Shown here piece by piece: positions 7,511 to 14,996 of a DNA stretch of 36,287 nt; the first letter of the stretch is position 1, and each line of letters starts with the position of its first letter. Below the pieces are notes generated by a model. It had not been told where the DNA came from. It did no database searches and worked only from the letters and a program-made list of their open reading frames with translations. The translations under genes and the position numbers were made by a program. This DNA is from Spirochaetota bacterium (lineage in GTDB: Bacteria; Spirochaetota; JAGLSM01; JAKPMW01): the NCBI GenBank assembly GCA_031283155.1, contig JAITCI010000014.1, positions 1 through 36,287 of the forward strand, in the 5' to 3' direction.

Positions 7511-8557
7511 ATGGCGTTCTGCCGCCCCGCATCTAACCTGAGCCTGAGCCTCCGAAAAATACGTCCCGCCGCGCTCTGTCTGCTGATCTGTCTTGCGCTC
7601 CTGCCCTCTGCGTCCGGCGCAGCAGAAACAAACGCGGTTATCGCGGCGTTCCGAGCCATGCAGATGATAGCTCCGCGCGGCCTTATCGCGATTGTGTATG
7701 ACGTGCAGAACCAAAAAATCATTGCGTCCGCATCCGATACCGCCGCGCGGGCTGATCTTTTCTCCCCAGGATCGCTCATGAAAGTCCCGAGTCTGCTGTA
7801 CCTGCTCGCGGCCGGAAAGCTCAGCGCAGAGTATACATATCACTGTACAGGGCGCTATTATCCGCGCGGCGAAAGCACCCTGCGCGATGAACTCATTCAC
7901 GAAGACGTTCGCGAACCGCTCGCGGGACAATGGTATACCTGCAGCGCGGCAAAGGGGCATGGGACAGTCGGTGCCGCCGAAGCGCTCGCCCACTCCTGCA
8001 ATCACTATTTTATGTCGCTCCATGCGCTCTTGGAATCCGCCGCCGATCTCCGCAGCTTTGCGGAATTTTGCAAAAGTTATGGACTTGCGCAGATCTCGCG
8101 GCGGCTTCTCGAAATCGCGAATGTCGGCGCGCTCTCCACACGCGACCGGCTGCATCTTTCGCTTGGCCTCCCCTTGCGCGCGAGCGTATACGAGATGACG
8201 CTCTTTTTCGCCCATCTCCTCAGGGACGATATCGCATATCCGGTTGGCGCGGCGGAGGCGCGGCGGATCGTCCTTGATGGAATGCGCCTCGCGGGCAGCA
8301 TTGGGACGGCGCGTGCGCTCGGATTTCAGGGGAAAAGAACTCTGCTCGCGAAAACAGGCAGCGGGCTTCTTCTAAATTCAATCTTCAAAACCAATGGCTG
8401 GTGCGTCACCGCATGGCCGGCACACAGACCGCGCATCCTGCTGGTGAGCTTTGTGCGCGAGGGTTACGGTGCCGGGGTACCGCTCGTGTGCAGCAGATAT
8501 TTCTGGAAAATTTTATTTTCGATATCCGCTTGCGGAGTCCCCCATTCCAGCGACTGA
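7511..8557 (+). CDS. Secreted penicillin-binding transpeptidase-domain protein
   Basis: 348 residues with a signal peptide or anchor around residues 18-37 (ALCLLICLALLPSASGAAE). All three serine-acyltransferase motifs are in the right order: SLMK (S88-K91) within FSPGSLMKVPSLL; SCN (S162-N164) within LAHSCNHYFM, preceding a helical region; and KTG (K281) within LLAKTGSGLL. It is shorter than a full class B PBP and lacks the dimerisation domain, so it is a minimal transpeptidase or carboxypeptidase-like enzyme. It probably acts on peptidoglycan in the periplasm. The gene follows an exported peptidase. The 3' end is overlapped by a small opposite-strand reading frame. Confidence 0.8.
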   Translation: MAFCRPASNLSLSLRKIRPAALCLLICLALLPSASGAAETNAVIAAFRAMQMIAPRGLIAIVYDVQNQKIIASASDTAARADLFSPGSLMKVPSLLYLLAAGKLSAEYTYHCTGRYYPRGESTLRDELIHEDVREPLAGQWYTCSAAKGHGTVGAAEALAHSCNHYFMSLHALLESAADLRSFAEFCKSYGLAQISRRLLEIANVGALSTRDRLHLSLGLPLRASVYEMTLFFAHLLRDDIAYPVGAAEARRIVLDGMRLAGSIGTARALGFQGKRTLLAKTGSGLLLNSIFKTNGWCVTAWPAHRPRILLVSFVREGYGAGVPLVCSRYFWKILFSISACGVPHSSD

Positions 8558-8658
8558 AAAAAACCGTAATTGGATGGCCGCAGCCGGCGGCGCTGATCGC
8601 GGAAAGCCTGTTTTTTCATAACCTGCCCGAGAAGGATCTCCCGCATTTCTTCGTTCAT
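8464..8658 (-). CDS. Possible small ORF antisense to the transpeptidase 3' end
   Basis: 64 residues (MNEEMREILLGQVMKKQAFR..) from ATG 8656-8658. It has an unusually good AAGGAG at 7-bp spacing and lies in otherwise empty DNA at its 5' end. About 94 bp overlap the transpeptidase gene on the other strand. I recognise no homologue, and the overlapped half could be shadow coding. Treat as tentative. Confidence 0.25.
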   Translation of the reverse strand: MNEEMREILLGQVMKKQAFRDQRRRLRPSNYGFFQSLEWGTPQADIENKIFQKYLLHTSGTPAP

Positions 8659-8718
8659 TTGATCACTCCTTCGCTTGCAGTGGTTTTCAATATAATTATC
8701 GGGTTTTTGGGCAAAGGC

Positions 8719-8748
8719 TTGATTATGGTGTATATCTTTGAGTATCTA
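8719..8748 (+). promoter_or_regulatory. Candidate promoter for the outer-membrane protein gene
   Basis: TTGATT (8719-8724), an 18-bp spacer, then TATCTA (8743-8748), 27 bp before the ATG at 8775. The ribosome-binding site is AAAGGGG at about 8759-8765. Confidence 0.45.
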
Positions 8749-8774
8749 TGCCATCTTGAAAGGGGCTTTTCGGT

Positions 8775-9479
8775 ATGAAAAAAATTCTGGGAGCTTTAAT
8801 TCTCTGCGTTCTCGCTTTACCCCTGGCTGCTTTTAATATCCCTCAGGGGCAGCAAAACAGTTATTACGAACCTTTGCTTGACCTTTTTTCAACCGGCGTA
8901 AATTCCGGTCTTGCGGCAGCCACCATTCCGGCCAAAATCTTCAGCGCCGGTTTCCAGGCAAATATTGCGATAAACACGGGGGGAGAAATACTGAGTCAGG
9001 CCGGCAATACGGACAATTACTTCTTCCCGCTCCTTTATGTCAATTTGCACATCAGTGATTTTTTAATCTTTGGGCGCGGGTTTGCGATGAAGCAGCACGA
9101 GGTGTCTACCTGGTATGCCGGCGGCGGTCTGGGGTATATAGTTTCCGATTATAAGCTCTTTTTCCCGCAGATCCGCATCCTGGGCGCGTTCCATATCCTC
9201 AATTCGGGCAGCGACGATTTCAAGGTGTCCACCGCTACCGTTAATGCAGTCGCCGATTATAAGATCCCGATCCTCCCGATCCACGCTCTTGCCAATATCG
9301 CGTATGAGCGCAACATGATGTCCACAAGCTGGACGGATTTCCGCAACGTGGACTTTGGCGTAAACCGCGTTCGGTTCTCGTTAGGGGCGATGGTTTCAAT
9401 CCTGTTCCTGAATGTCTCCTATGAGTACACAATCCTCCCGAACCCCAACCACAACCTGGGCTTGTCGGTCGGCTTTTAG
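8775..9479 (+). CDS. Predicted outer-membrane beta-barrel protein
   Basis: 234 residues. The signal peptide is MKKILGALILCVLALPLAAF. The mature chain has repeated amphipathic strands such as FFPLLYVNLHISDFLIFGRG, YAGGGLGYIVSDY and VRFSLGAMVSILFLNVSYEY, and ends in Gly-Phe. A terminal aromatic residue is the usual barrel-assembly signal. This supports a small outer-membrane barrel of about 10-12 strands, common in treponemes but without a specific known function. Its 3' end overlaps the open frame of the downstream pseudouridine synthase by up to 68 bp. Confidence 0.65.
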   Translation: MKKILGALILCVLALPLAAFNIPQGQQNSYYEPLLDLFSTGVNSGLAAATIPAKIFSAGFQANIAINTGGEILSQAGNTDNYFFPLLYVNLHISDFLIFGRGFAMKQHEVSTWYAGGGLGYIVSDYKLFFPQIRILGAFHILNSGSDDFKVSTATVNAVADYKIPILPIHALANIAYERNMMSTSWTDFRNVDFGVNRVRFSLGAMVSILFLNVSYEYTILPNPNHNLGLSVGF

Positions 9480-10179
9480 CATCCGTCTTGACCGTTTGCT
9501 CGCCAATCTCGGCTATGGCTCGCGCGCGGAAATACGCGCAGCCCTGGCGGAGGGGCGGGTATCTGTCGGCGGCGTACCGGAGAAAAACGCGGCGCGCAAA
9601 GTATGCGCTCGCGATGTGATGCTCGACGGGCAAACGCTCGATCACCCTGATGGAATTTGTATCATCCTGCATAAACCGGCGGGGTACGCCTGCTCACATG
9701 ATCCGCGCGAAGCCCCGCTGATCTACGATCTCCTGCCTCCGCGCTGGATGCGGCGCAGCCCCAAGCTATCGAGTGTTGGTCGGCTTGATCGCGATACAAC
9801 GGGGCTTATCATCATCACCGACAATACGGAACTCATTCATGATCTCACCTCGCCCAAGCGCGCGATCCCCAAGGTATATATAATTGAAACAGATCCTGCG
9901 GGGGCGGAACTGGATGAGCGCCTGATCCCGCTCTTCGCAAGCGGATCCTTGCGCATAACAGAAAAGGATACAGAGGAACCCTGCCTGCCCGCCGAACTGA
10001 CGATTACCGGAAAAAGAAGCGCGCACCTTGTTTTGTACGAGGGACGGTATCATCAGGTAAAGCGTATGTTCGCGGCCTGCGGATATCATGTATGCGCGCT
10101 GCACCGTGAGAGCTTAGGTTCATGGACCCTGGAAGGACTCGAACCCGGAACATACACAGACGCGCACAATACCCCTTAG
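9412..10179 (+). CDS. RsuA/RluB-family pseudouridine synthase
   Basis: Converts a uridine in rRNA to pseudouridine. The frame gives 255 residues. The S4 RNA-binding domain starts at IRLDRLLANLGYGSRAEIR (about residues 24-42). The synthase core follows with HKPAGYACSHD, the catalytic GRLDRDTTGLII, and LVLYEGRYHQVKRMFAA near the C-terminus, all typical of the RsuA group. The only in-frame ATGs before the S4 domain (9412 and 9421) lie inside the end of the upstream gene, giving a 59-68 bp overlap. No strong ribosome site precedes either. An ATC at 9481 would fit the family N-terminus best but is not a usual start. The target base cannot be assigned by eye. Confidence 0.88.
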   Translation: MSPMSTQSSRTPTTTWACRSAFSIRLDRLLANLGYGSRAEIRAALAEGRVSVGGVPEKNAARKVCARDVMLDGQTLDHPDGICIILHKPAGYACSHDPREAPLIYDLLPPRWMRRSPKLSSVGRLDRDTTGLIIITDNTELIHDLTSPKRAIPKVYIIETDPAGAELDERLIPLFASGSLRITEKDTEEPCLPAELTITGKRSAHLVLYEGRYHQVKRMFAACGYHVCALHRESLGSWTLEGLEPGTYTDAHNTP

Positions 10180-10212
10180 TACGTGCCTTCTGAACAAAGG
10201 TTTTCCTCAAAC

Positions 10213-11040
10213 TCAGATCTTGATCTTCTTCACAATACCAAGCATCAGTTTGATAAAACTTTCGCTTACGCGGGCGGAGGTCAGGATCACTTCCTCGTGG
10301 CTCAGCGGAGCGTCCAGAACGCCGGCGGCCATATTGGTTATGCAGGATATACCGAGTGCGCGCGTACCCTGGTGATTGGCGACGACTACCTCGGGAACCG
10401 TGGACATACCCAGGGCGTCGGCGCCCAAAAGACGCATCATGCGCACTTCGGCCGGGGTTTCGTAATTCGGTCCCGTGAGCGCGGCATATATGCCTTCCTG
10501 TAGCGGAATCCCGAGTTCTTTGGATGTTTCGCGCGCGATACGCTGTAATTCAGGATCATAAGGAGCGGAGAGATCAGGAAAACGCGGTCCGAAGCTGTCA
10601 AAATTTTTGCCTATAAGCGCGTTGGTTCCCTGGAAATTGATGTGATCGGTGATAAGGACAAGATCCCCGGGTTTATAATCCTTATTGACCGCGCCGGATG
10701 CGTTGGTGACAATCAGGATCTCGATTCCCAGCCGCTTCATCACGCGAATCGGGAAGGTGACGTCCTCCATGCTATAGCCTTCGTAATAATGAAAACGCCC
10801 CTGCATACAGATCACCTGATGCCCCGATAACATACCCACCACAAGACGACCGGCGTGTCCGGCGACTGTGGTTCGCGGAAAACCGGGTATCTTTTCATAA
10901 GGATAAAACTCGGCACCCTCGACAATATCGCCTATGTCGCCCAGGCCGGAACCCAGGATCATGGCGATCTTCGGCGCGTATTTTGTGCGCGCTTTTAACC
11001 AGGCGGCCGATTCTTCGATAATTCCCTCAAGTTTGTTCAT
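10213..11040 (-). CDS. punA: Purine nucleoside phosphorylase (trimeric type)
   Basis: Splits purine (deoxy)nucleosides with phosphate to base and (deoxy)ribose-1-phosphate. 275 residues (MNKLEGIIEESAAWLKARTK). Family-2 motifs: MILGSGLGD (phosphate loop), TVAGHAGRLV, GRFHYYEGYSM, TNASGAVN, AALTGPNYETPAEVRM (with the base-binding Glu), and LGMSTVPEVVVANH with the guanine/hypoxanthine-type Asn. Length matches the trimeric PNP family. It follows deoB by 31 bp on the same strand, so phosphopentomutase can use its product directly. Confidence 0.95.
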   Translation of the reverse strand: MNKLEGIIEESAAWLKARTKYAPKIAMILGSGLGDIGDIVEGAEFYPYEKIPGFPRTTVAGHAGRLVVGMLSGHQVICMQGRFHYYEGYSMEDVTFPIRVMKRLGIEILIVTNASGAVNKDYKPGDLVLITDHINFQGTNALIGKNFDSFGPRFPDLSAPYDPELQRIARETSKELGIPLQEGIYAALTGPNYETPAEVRMMRLLGADALGMSTVPEVVVANHQGTRALGISCITNMAAGVLDAPLSHEEVILTSARVSESFIKLMLGIVKKIKI

Positions 11041-11071
11041 GTTTCGTTTCTGCCTTTCGATATATATAAAT

Positions 11072-12265
11072 TTATTTTCGCCGAATCAGGGATAAAAAAC
11101 TCTCGCCATAACGAATCGGCTCGCAGGATAAAATTTCCGCTATGGTTTGCCCAATATCCGCAAAACTCTTCCGGGTTCCGAGATCCACCCCGGGCGTAAA
11201 TCCTGCGCCATACCCGACAAGGGGAACATACTCGCGGGTATGATCGGTACCCGGGAATGTAGGATCGCAGCCGTGATCAGCCGTGAGGAACAGAACGTCG
11301 CGTTCGGTCATGGCGGAGAGAATTTCCGGAAGGCGCGCGTCGAAAGCCTCGAGCCCTTTCGCGTAGGCCGCATAATCGTTGCGATGCCCCCACTTCATAT
11401 CAAAATCAACCAGGTTGGTAAAAATGAGACCGGTTTTTCCGTTTTGCATATACCCGAGCGTTTTATCGATGCCGTCGTCATTGCTTTTTGTATGCACCGA
11501 TTCGGTGACGCCCCGCCCGTTAAAAATGTCAACAATTTTGCCGACTGCCATAACCGCCAATCCGTTTTTCGCGACCGTGTCAAGTACGGTATCATACGGC
11601 GGCGCAATCGCGTAGTCGTGCCGGTTTGCGGTGCGCGTAAAAGCGCCGGGAGAGCCAATAAAAGGGCGCGCGATAACGCGCGCGACGGTATGCTGCCCAT
11701 CAAGCAAGCGCCGCGCGGTTTCGCAAATTTCGTAGAGTTTCGGGATCGGGTAGAGTTCCTCATGCGCGGCTATCTGGAAAACGCTGTCGGCGGAGGTATA
11801 GACGATGAGCTTTTTGGTTTTCATATGCTCTTCGCCCAGTTCGTCGAGGATCTCCGTGCCGGAGGCGGTTTTGTTCCCCAGGGTACCCACCCCGACAGCT
11901 TTCTCAAAAGCCCCGATCACCTCCGGCGGGAACCCGTTTGGGTAGGTCGGGAATGGCCGCTCGGTAAAAATCCCCGCCATCTCCCAATGCCCTGTTATGG
12001 TGTCCTTGCCGTTGGAGAGTTCGGAGAGACGCGCAAATATCCCCTCGGGTTTCGCAGTACGCGCGGCGCTTGCATCCTTTGAAAGCTGCTCCATGCCCTC
12101 GATATTCCCGAGACCGAGGCGCGTCAGGTTGGGCAAAGCGAGACCACCCACTTTTTTCGCAATATTCCCGATGGTATTTGAACCCACATCGCCGTATGCC
12201 GCAGCATCGGGCAGCTCGCCCATGCCCACGCTGTCAAGCACAATCCAAATGACACGATCGATCAT
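11072..12265 (-). CDS. deoB: Phosphopentomutase
   Basis: Interconverts (deoxy)ribose-1-phosphate and -5-phosphate, linking nucleoside breakdown to central carbon metabolism. 397 residues, the usual length. Alkaline-phosphatase-superfamily metal sites are visible: VLDSVGMGELPDAAAYGD at the N-terminus, NGKDTITGHWE (phosphorylated Thr region), and LTADHGCDPTFPGTDHTRE near the C-terminus. ATG 12263-12265 has a GAGGAG-like site upstream. It is the first gene of a deoB-punA operon with its own promoter. Confidence 0.95.
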   Translation of the reverse strand: MIDRVIWIVLDSVGMGELPDAAAYGDVGSNTIGNIAKKVGGLALPNLTRLGLGNIEGMEQLSKDASAARTAKPEGIFARLSELSNGKDTITGHWEMAGIFTERPFPTYPNGFPPEVIGAFEKAVGVGTLGNKTASGTEILDELGEEHMKTKKLIVYTSADSVFQIAAHEELYPIPKLYEICETARRLLDGQHTVARVIARPFIGSPGAFTRTANRHDYAIAPPYDTVLDTVAKNGLAVMAVGKIVDIFNGRGVTESVHTKSNDDGIDKTLGYMQNGKTGLIFTNLVDFDMKWGHRNDYAAYAKGLEAFDARLPEILSAMTERDVLFLTADHGCDPTFPGTDHTREYVPLVGYGAGFTPGVDLGTRKSFADIGQTIAEILSCEPIRYGESFLSLIRRK

Positions 12266-12301
12266 GATTCACTCCTCGCGTATTCAGAGAAACGTGTTCT
12301 T

Positions 12302-12331
12302 ACATTAGCATACACTGAAAGAGACTGTCAA
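12302..12331 (-). promoter_or_regulatory. Promoter of the deoB-punA operon
   Basis: On the minus strand, a consensus TTGACA (12326-12331), an 18-bp spacer, then TAATGT (12302-12307) with extended TGC in front. It lies 37 bp upstream of the deoB start. This is the best -35 box in the window. Confidence 0.65.
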
Positions 12332-12363
12332 CCGCTTATAGACACGGCGACAAAATGCTTAGC

Positions 12364-12392
12364 TTGTCTCCCGGGGCGCAAAACAATATATT
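12364..12392 (+). promoter_or_regulatory. Promoter of udk
   Basis: TTGTCT (12364-12369), a 17-bp spacer, then TATATT (12387-12392), 44 bp before the GTG start of udk. It is back-to-back with the deoB promoter; the two -35 boxes are about 32 bp apart. Confidence 0.6.
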
Positions 12393-12436
12393 TGAGCGCG
12401 GGCGCTCGCACATTGCAGGCCTCTAAGGAGGACAGC

Positions 12437-13081
12437 GTGATCGTCATCGGGATTGCCGGCGGCACAGCGTCCGGCAAAACAACGGTCGTGCGCAGCATCT
12501 ACGAAAGAATCCCCAGCGACCTTGTCGCCTGCATCCCCCAGGATGCCTACTATAAAGACATGAGCCATCTTCCGATGGAAGAGCGCCTTCTGGTCAATTA
12601 CGATCATCCCGATACGGTTGAATTTGATCTCTTCCTGCAGCATATCCTTGCGCTCCAAAGCGGGCAGGCCATTGAGGTGCCGATCTACGACTATGTTACC
12701 TGCACCCGCAGCCTGGGTACCCGAACCGTTATGCCGCAGAAAATCGTCATTGTCGAAGGCATCATGATCATGACCGACGCGCGCCTGCGCCAGCAAATGG
12801 ATATTAAGATATTCGTGGACGCCGATGCCGATGACCGGCTCATGCGCAGGATCAAAAGGGACGTGGGCGAACGCGGGCGCTCGGTGGAATCGGTGCTTGA
12901 GTGGTATGAAACGCGGGTCAAACCCATGCACAATCTTTTTATCGAACCCACCAAACGCTACGCCGATCTGATCATTCCGCAGGGCGGGAGCAACCATGTC
13001 GCGATTGACGTTCTGACATCGATGATCCTCGGCAAGCTCAAAACGGAATCGGCGAATACGGGCATCCTCGCGACGGCATAG
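12437..13081 (+). CDS. udk: Uridine kinase
   Basis: Phosphorylates uridine and cytidine to UMP and CMP. 214 residues from GTG 12437, chosen because AAGGAGGA ends 4 bp upstream and the protein then begins VIVIGIAGGTASGKTT with the P-loop (GGTASGKTT). Other family motifs: CIPQDAYYKDMSHL, NYDHPDTVEFDLF, PIYDYVTCTR and a lid-region RRIKRDVGERGRSVESVL. Length and order match Udk. It reads divergently from deoB-punA. Its stop codon is followed directly by repeat-rich DNA. Confidence 0.93.
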   Translation: MIVIGIAGGTASGKTTVVRSIYERIPSDLVACIPQDAYYKDMSHLPMEERLLVNYDHPDTVEFDLFLQHILALQSGQAIEVPIYDYVTCTRSLGTRTVMPQKIVIVEGIMIMTDARLRQQMDIKIFVDADADDRLMRRIKRDVGERGRSVESVLEWYETRVKPMHNLFIEPTKRYADLIIPQGGSNHVAIDVLTSMILGKLKTESANTGILATA

Positions 13082-13129
13082 GGATGCGCCCTAGCCCTCG
13101 CAAGAGCGTACATCCATGTACGCGCTCGG

Positions 13130-13210
13130 GACAGAACCTCCTGTTCTAGCCCTCGCCTACGACCTGCGCAGCACGCAAAGCGGGATGGGAGTGTCCCGCG
13201 TTGGGCAAGG
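13130..13210 (+). repeat. 81-bp direct repeat, copy 1
   Basis: Starts GACAGAACCTCCTGTTCTAG and ends ..GCGTTGGGCAAG. It is the same base for base as 13351-13431, at an offset of 221 bp. It contains the AGAAC-CTCCT-GTTCT hairpin and the CTAGCCCTCGCC boundary motif. Confidence 0.85.
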
Positions 13211-13274
13211 ATGCCCAAAAACGCGGGGAAGAGCGTACATTACCCTACGCACCCACAGGGCGTAGAGGCACAGG

Positions 13275-13372
13275 CCATGTACGCGCAACGCCCTACGGGC
13301 GTGACTGTAGGGAAAATTGTAGGCGTCGCTTACGCGACGGACAGTATCGTGACAGAACCTCCTGTTCTAGCC
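13275..13372 (+). repeat. Dispersed hairpin element (also at 30554-30675, opposite strand)
   Basis: Shares with the reverse complement of 30554-30675 a run of modules: GTACGCGCAACGCCC..GGGCGTGACTG, GGAAAATT.TAGGCGTCGCTT, GCGACG.ACAGTATCG, and a CAGAAC..CCTGT.CTAGCC end. Substitutions fall mostly in the hairpin loops. This 13-kb copy seems to carry an extra 34 bp or so inside its GTACAT/ATGTAC arm, at about 13241-13274. Confidence 0.75.
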
Positions 13373-13431
13373 CTCGCCTACGACCTGCGCAGCACGCAAA
13401 GCGGGATGGGAGTGTCCCGCGTTGGGCAAGG
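13351..13431 (+). repeat. 81-bp direct repeat, copy 2
   Basis: Exact copy of 13130-13210. Its start is the terminal hairpin of the dispersed element at 13275-13372, so the duplication includes that element's end. Confidence 0.85.
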
Positions 13432-13495
13432 CTTGTACCCTGTGGGTACAGGGGGTAAAGGCACAAGCGCAATCCATTTTGATGTGTGTACAGCC

Positions 13496-13531
13496 TGGAT
13501 TGCTTCGCCGCTCACGCGGCTCGCAATGACG
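13496..13531. repeat. REP-like palindrome (ATTGC...GCAAT type)
   Basis: Reads GGATTGCTTCGCCGC, loop TCAC, GCGGCTCGCAATGACG. The outer arms are ATTGC/GCAAT and the inner stem is GCCGC/GCGGC. The pattern is the 'cattgcgag...gcaatcc' short palindrome that I know as widespread in intergenic DNA of many unrelated bacteria. A run of seven A residues follows on this strand. Confidence 0.7.
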
Positions 13532-13555
13532 AAAAAAACACTTTGGGGACACGCC

Positions 13556-14788
13556 CTAGCCCTCGCCGTCAGGATAAAATTGCCGGATTGAATTGATGGT
13601 TTCATAAATCCGGAAAAAAGCCTCTGTGACCTCGGGGTCAAACTGCTTCCCCGCCTGCTCGCGGATATACTCAAGCACCTGTTTCTCGCCCCATTCCTCT
13701 TTATATGCGCGTTTGGAGATCAGGGCGTCGAATACGTCGGCCAGAGCAACTATCCGCCCAAAGATGGGTATATCCTCGCCCGCAAGCCCCGTGCCATAGC
13801 CGCTGTCTTCAGAGCCGTCTCCGGGCTTGTTCCCCGGATAGCCGCCGCCATCCCAGCGCTCGTGATGCGTACGCGCAACCTCGGCTGCCAGCATATCCCA
13901 GTCGGATACGGGATTATTGAAAAGGTGCGCGCCGTGCAGGGTGTGCGCTTTCATGGCGGTGTACTCTTCCTCGGTAAGCCTGGCGGGCTTTTTGAGTATC
14001 GTGTCGGAAATGGCCACCTTGCCCACGTCATGCAGCATGGCCGCGATGCTCAGCATATCCTTGTTCTTCAGAATCTCCTCGCGATTCATGCCGCGATGCT
14101 GCGCCCAGTTGTCGAATATCTCCACCGAATACGCGCTGACGCGGCGGACGTGATTTCCGGTTTCTTTCGGATCGCGGTACTCGGCCATGCGTATCATGCG
14201 CATAACAAGTTCGCGCATCATCTTTGCGCGCTCTATCGCAAGCGAGGCGTTATTCGCGAAAAAAATGATGTGCATTATATCGCTGCCCGAAAAGGCTTTT
14301 GTAACCCCAATCTTGCTGCGGGAATTCAGTATCTGCATCACGCCAATGGTGATCTGCTGACTGGTGATGAGCGGCACCGTCAGAAGGGATTTGGTGCGGT
14401 AGCCGGCCTTTTGATCAAAGCTGCGGTTAAAACTGTAGGGCAAATTTTCATCTATTTTGTAGACGTCGGGAATACAGACGGTTTTTCCGGTTAAAGCGAC
14501 GTAGCCGGAGATGGACTTTTCGTTGATCTCCAGCGCCTGTTTAACATAAATGTGTTTATTGGCGCTCGGATCGCGCGCGGCAAGCGTATCATTCTGCACA
14601 TAACTGAAGAGCAGAAAATTTCCCTCGCGCAGGTAGATGGAGCCGGCGTCGGAATTCGTGAAACGGCGCGCCTCGTAGAGTATCTTCTCAAGAAGGACGT
14701 CGATATCCTTGATGCGGTTCATATCTTCGGTAATCTTCAGAATGTCGGCAAGATTCTTCCGGCTGTTTGAAACAATCTCTGCGGTCAT
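13556..14788 (-). CDS. GAF-HD-GYP domain protein, probable c-di-GMP phosphodiesterase
   Basis: 410 residues, cytoplasmic, with no membrane segment. A GAF domain spans about residues 25-185 (EARRFTNSDAGSIYLREG.., ..RTKSLLTVPLITSQ..IGVMQILNS..). It is followed by an HD-GYP domain: GNHVRRVSAYS, MLHDVGKVAISD (H253-D254), KAHTLHGAHL, HHERWDGGGYPGN (the GYP motif) and ALADVFDALISKRAYK. All metal and GYP residues are present, so c-di-GMP hydrolysis is likely; the GAF ligand is unknown. Start ATG 14788 has a G-rich ribosome site. The stop codon TAG lies inside the repeat-mosaic motif CTAGCCCTCGCC. Confidence 0.9.
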   Translation of the reverse strand: MTAEIVSNSRKNLADILKITEDMNRIKDIDVLLEKILYEARRFTNSDAGSIYLREGNFLLFSYVQNDTLAARDPSANKHIYVKQALEINEKSISGYVALTGKTVCIPDVYKIDENLPYSFNRSFDQKAGYRTKSLLTVPLITSQQITIGVMQILNSRSKIGVTKAFSGSDIMHIIFFANNASLAIERAKMMRELVMRMIRMAEYRDPKETGNHVRRVSAYSVEIFDNWAQHRGMNREEILKNKDMLSIAAMLHDVGKVAISDTILKKPARLTEEEYTAMKAHTLHGAHLFNNPVSDWDMLAAEVARTHHERWDGGGYPGNKPGDGSEDSGYGTGLAGEDIPIFGRIVALADVFDALISKRAYKEEWGEKQVLEYIREQAGKQFDPEVTEAFFRIYETINSIRQFYPDGEG

Positions 14789-14876
14789 TGAACCCCCCCG
14801 CGCTCAGAAACAGGAAGCCGGCTGCGTCGCCCTCTCGCAGAACTTCCCCTCGGAAACTTCGCGCCGCCCGGACTTC

Positions 14877-14893
14877 TTTAATTATCCATTAAA
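14877..14893. promoter_or_regulatory. Inverted repeat overlapping the HD-GYP promoter
   Basis: TTTAAT-TATCC-ATTAAA, with 6-bp perfect arms. It covers the candidate -10 of the minus-strand promoter and could be an operator or an A/T-rich coincidence. Confidence 0.35.
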
Positions 14894-14909
14894 AAAGCGC
14901 GGGCGTCCA
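14881..14909 (-). promoter_or_regulatory. Candidate promoter of the GAF-HD-GYP gene
   Basis: On the minus strand, TGGACG (14904-14909), a 17-bp spacer, then GATAAT (14881-14886), 93 bp before the ATG. The rhodanese gene reads the other way from the same 208-bp gap. Confidence 0.45.
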
Positions 14910-14996
14910 GTTTTTCACGAGGGGCTGCGGGTTAATAAACAGCTTGCCGCATGGCGTCATATTTGGCTAAGCTCTTATAAACAAAGCGAGGTCATT

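Larger units (their letters stand above)
13082..13555. other. Gene-free repeat/hairpin mosaic between convergent udk and HD-GYP genes
   Basis: About 470 bp without a supportable gene. It contains an 81-bp exact duplication, a copy of a dispersed hairpin module also present near 30.6 kb, and a REP-like palindrome. Small hairpins recur along it: GTACATCCATGTAC (13108-13121), AGAACCTCCTGTTCT (13133-13147), ACGCCCTACGGGCGT (about 13288-13302), and GTACCCTGTGGGTAC (about 13435-13449). Short reading frames across it are repeat-encoded and I do not regard them as genes. It may act as a two-way terminator or RNA-stability element. Confidence 0.75.

Noticed and set aside
10128-10145. tRNA-like T-arm sequence GGACTCGAACCCGG
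   Set aside because: It lies in the coding end of the pseudouridine synthase and no acceptor, D- or anticodon arm can be built around it.
13130-13431. Possible CRISPR array because of repeated hairpins
   Set aside because: Only two copies of an 81-bp unit, no regular spacers and no cas genes.
13201-13591. Overlapping short frames in the repeat mosaic
   Set aside because: The peptide (VRATPYGRDCRENCRRRL type) is repeat-encoded and recurs at 30435-30701 for that reason alone. No ribosome sites.
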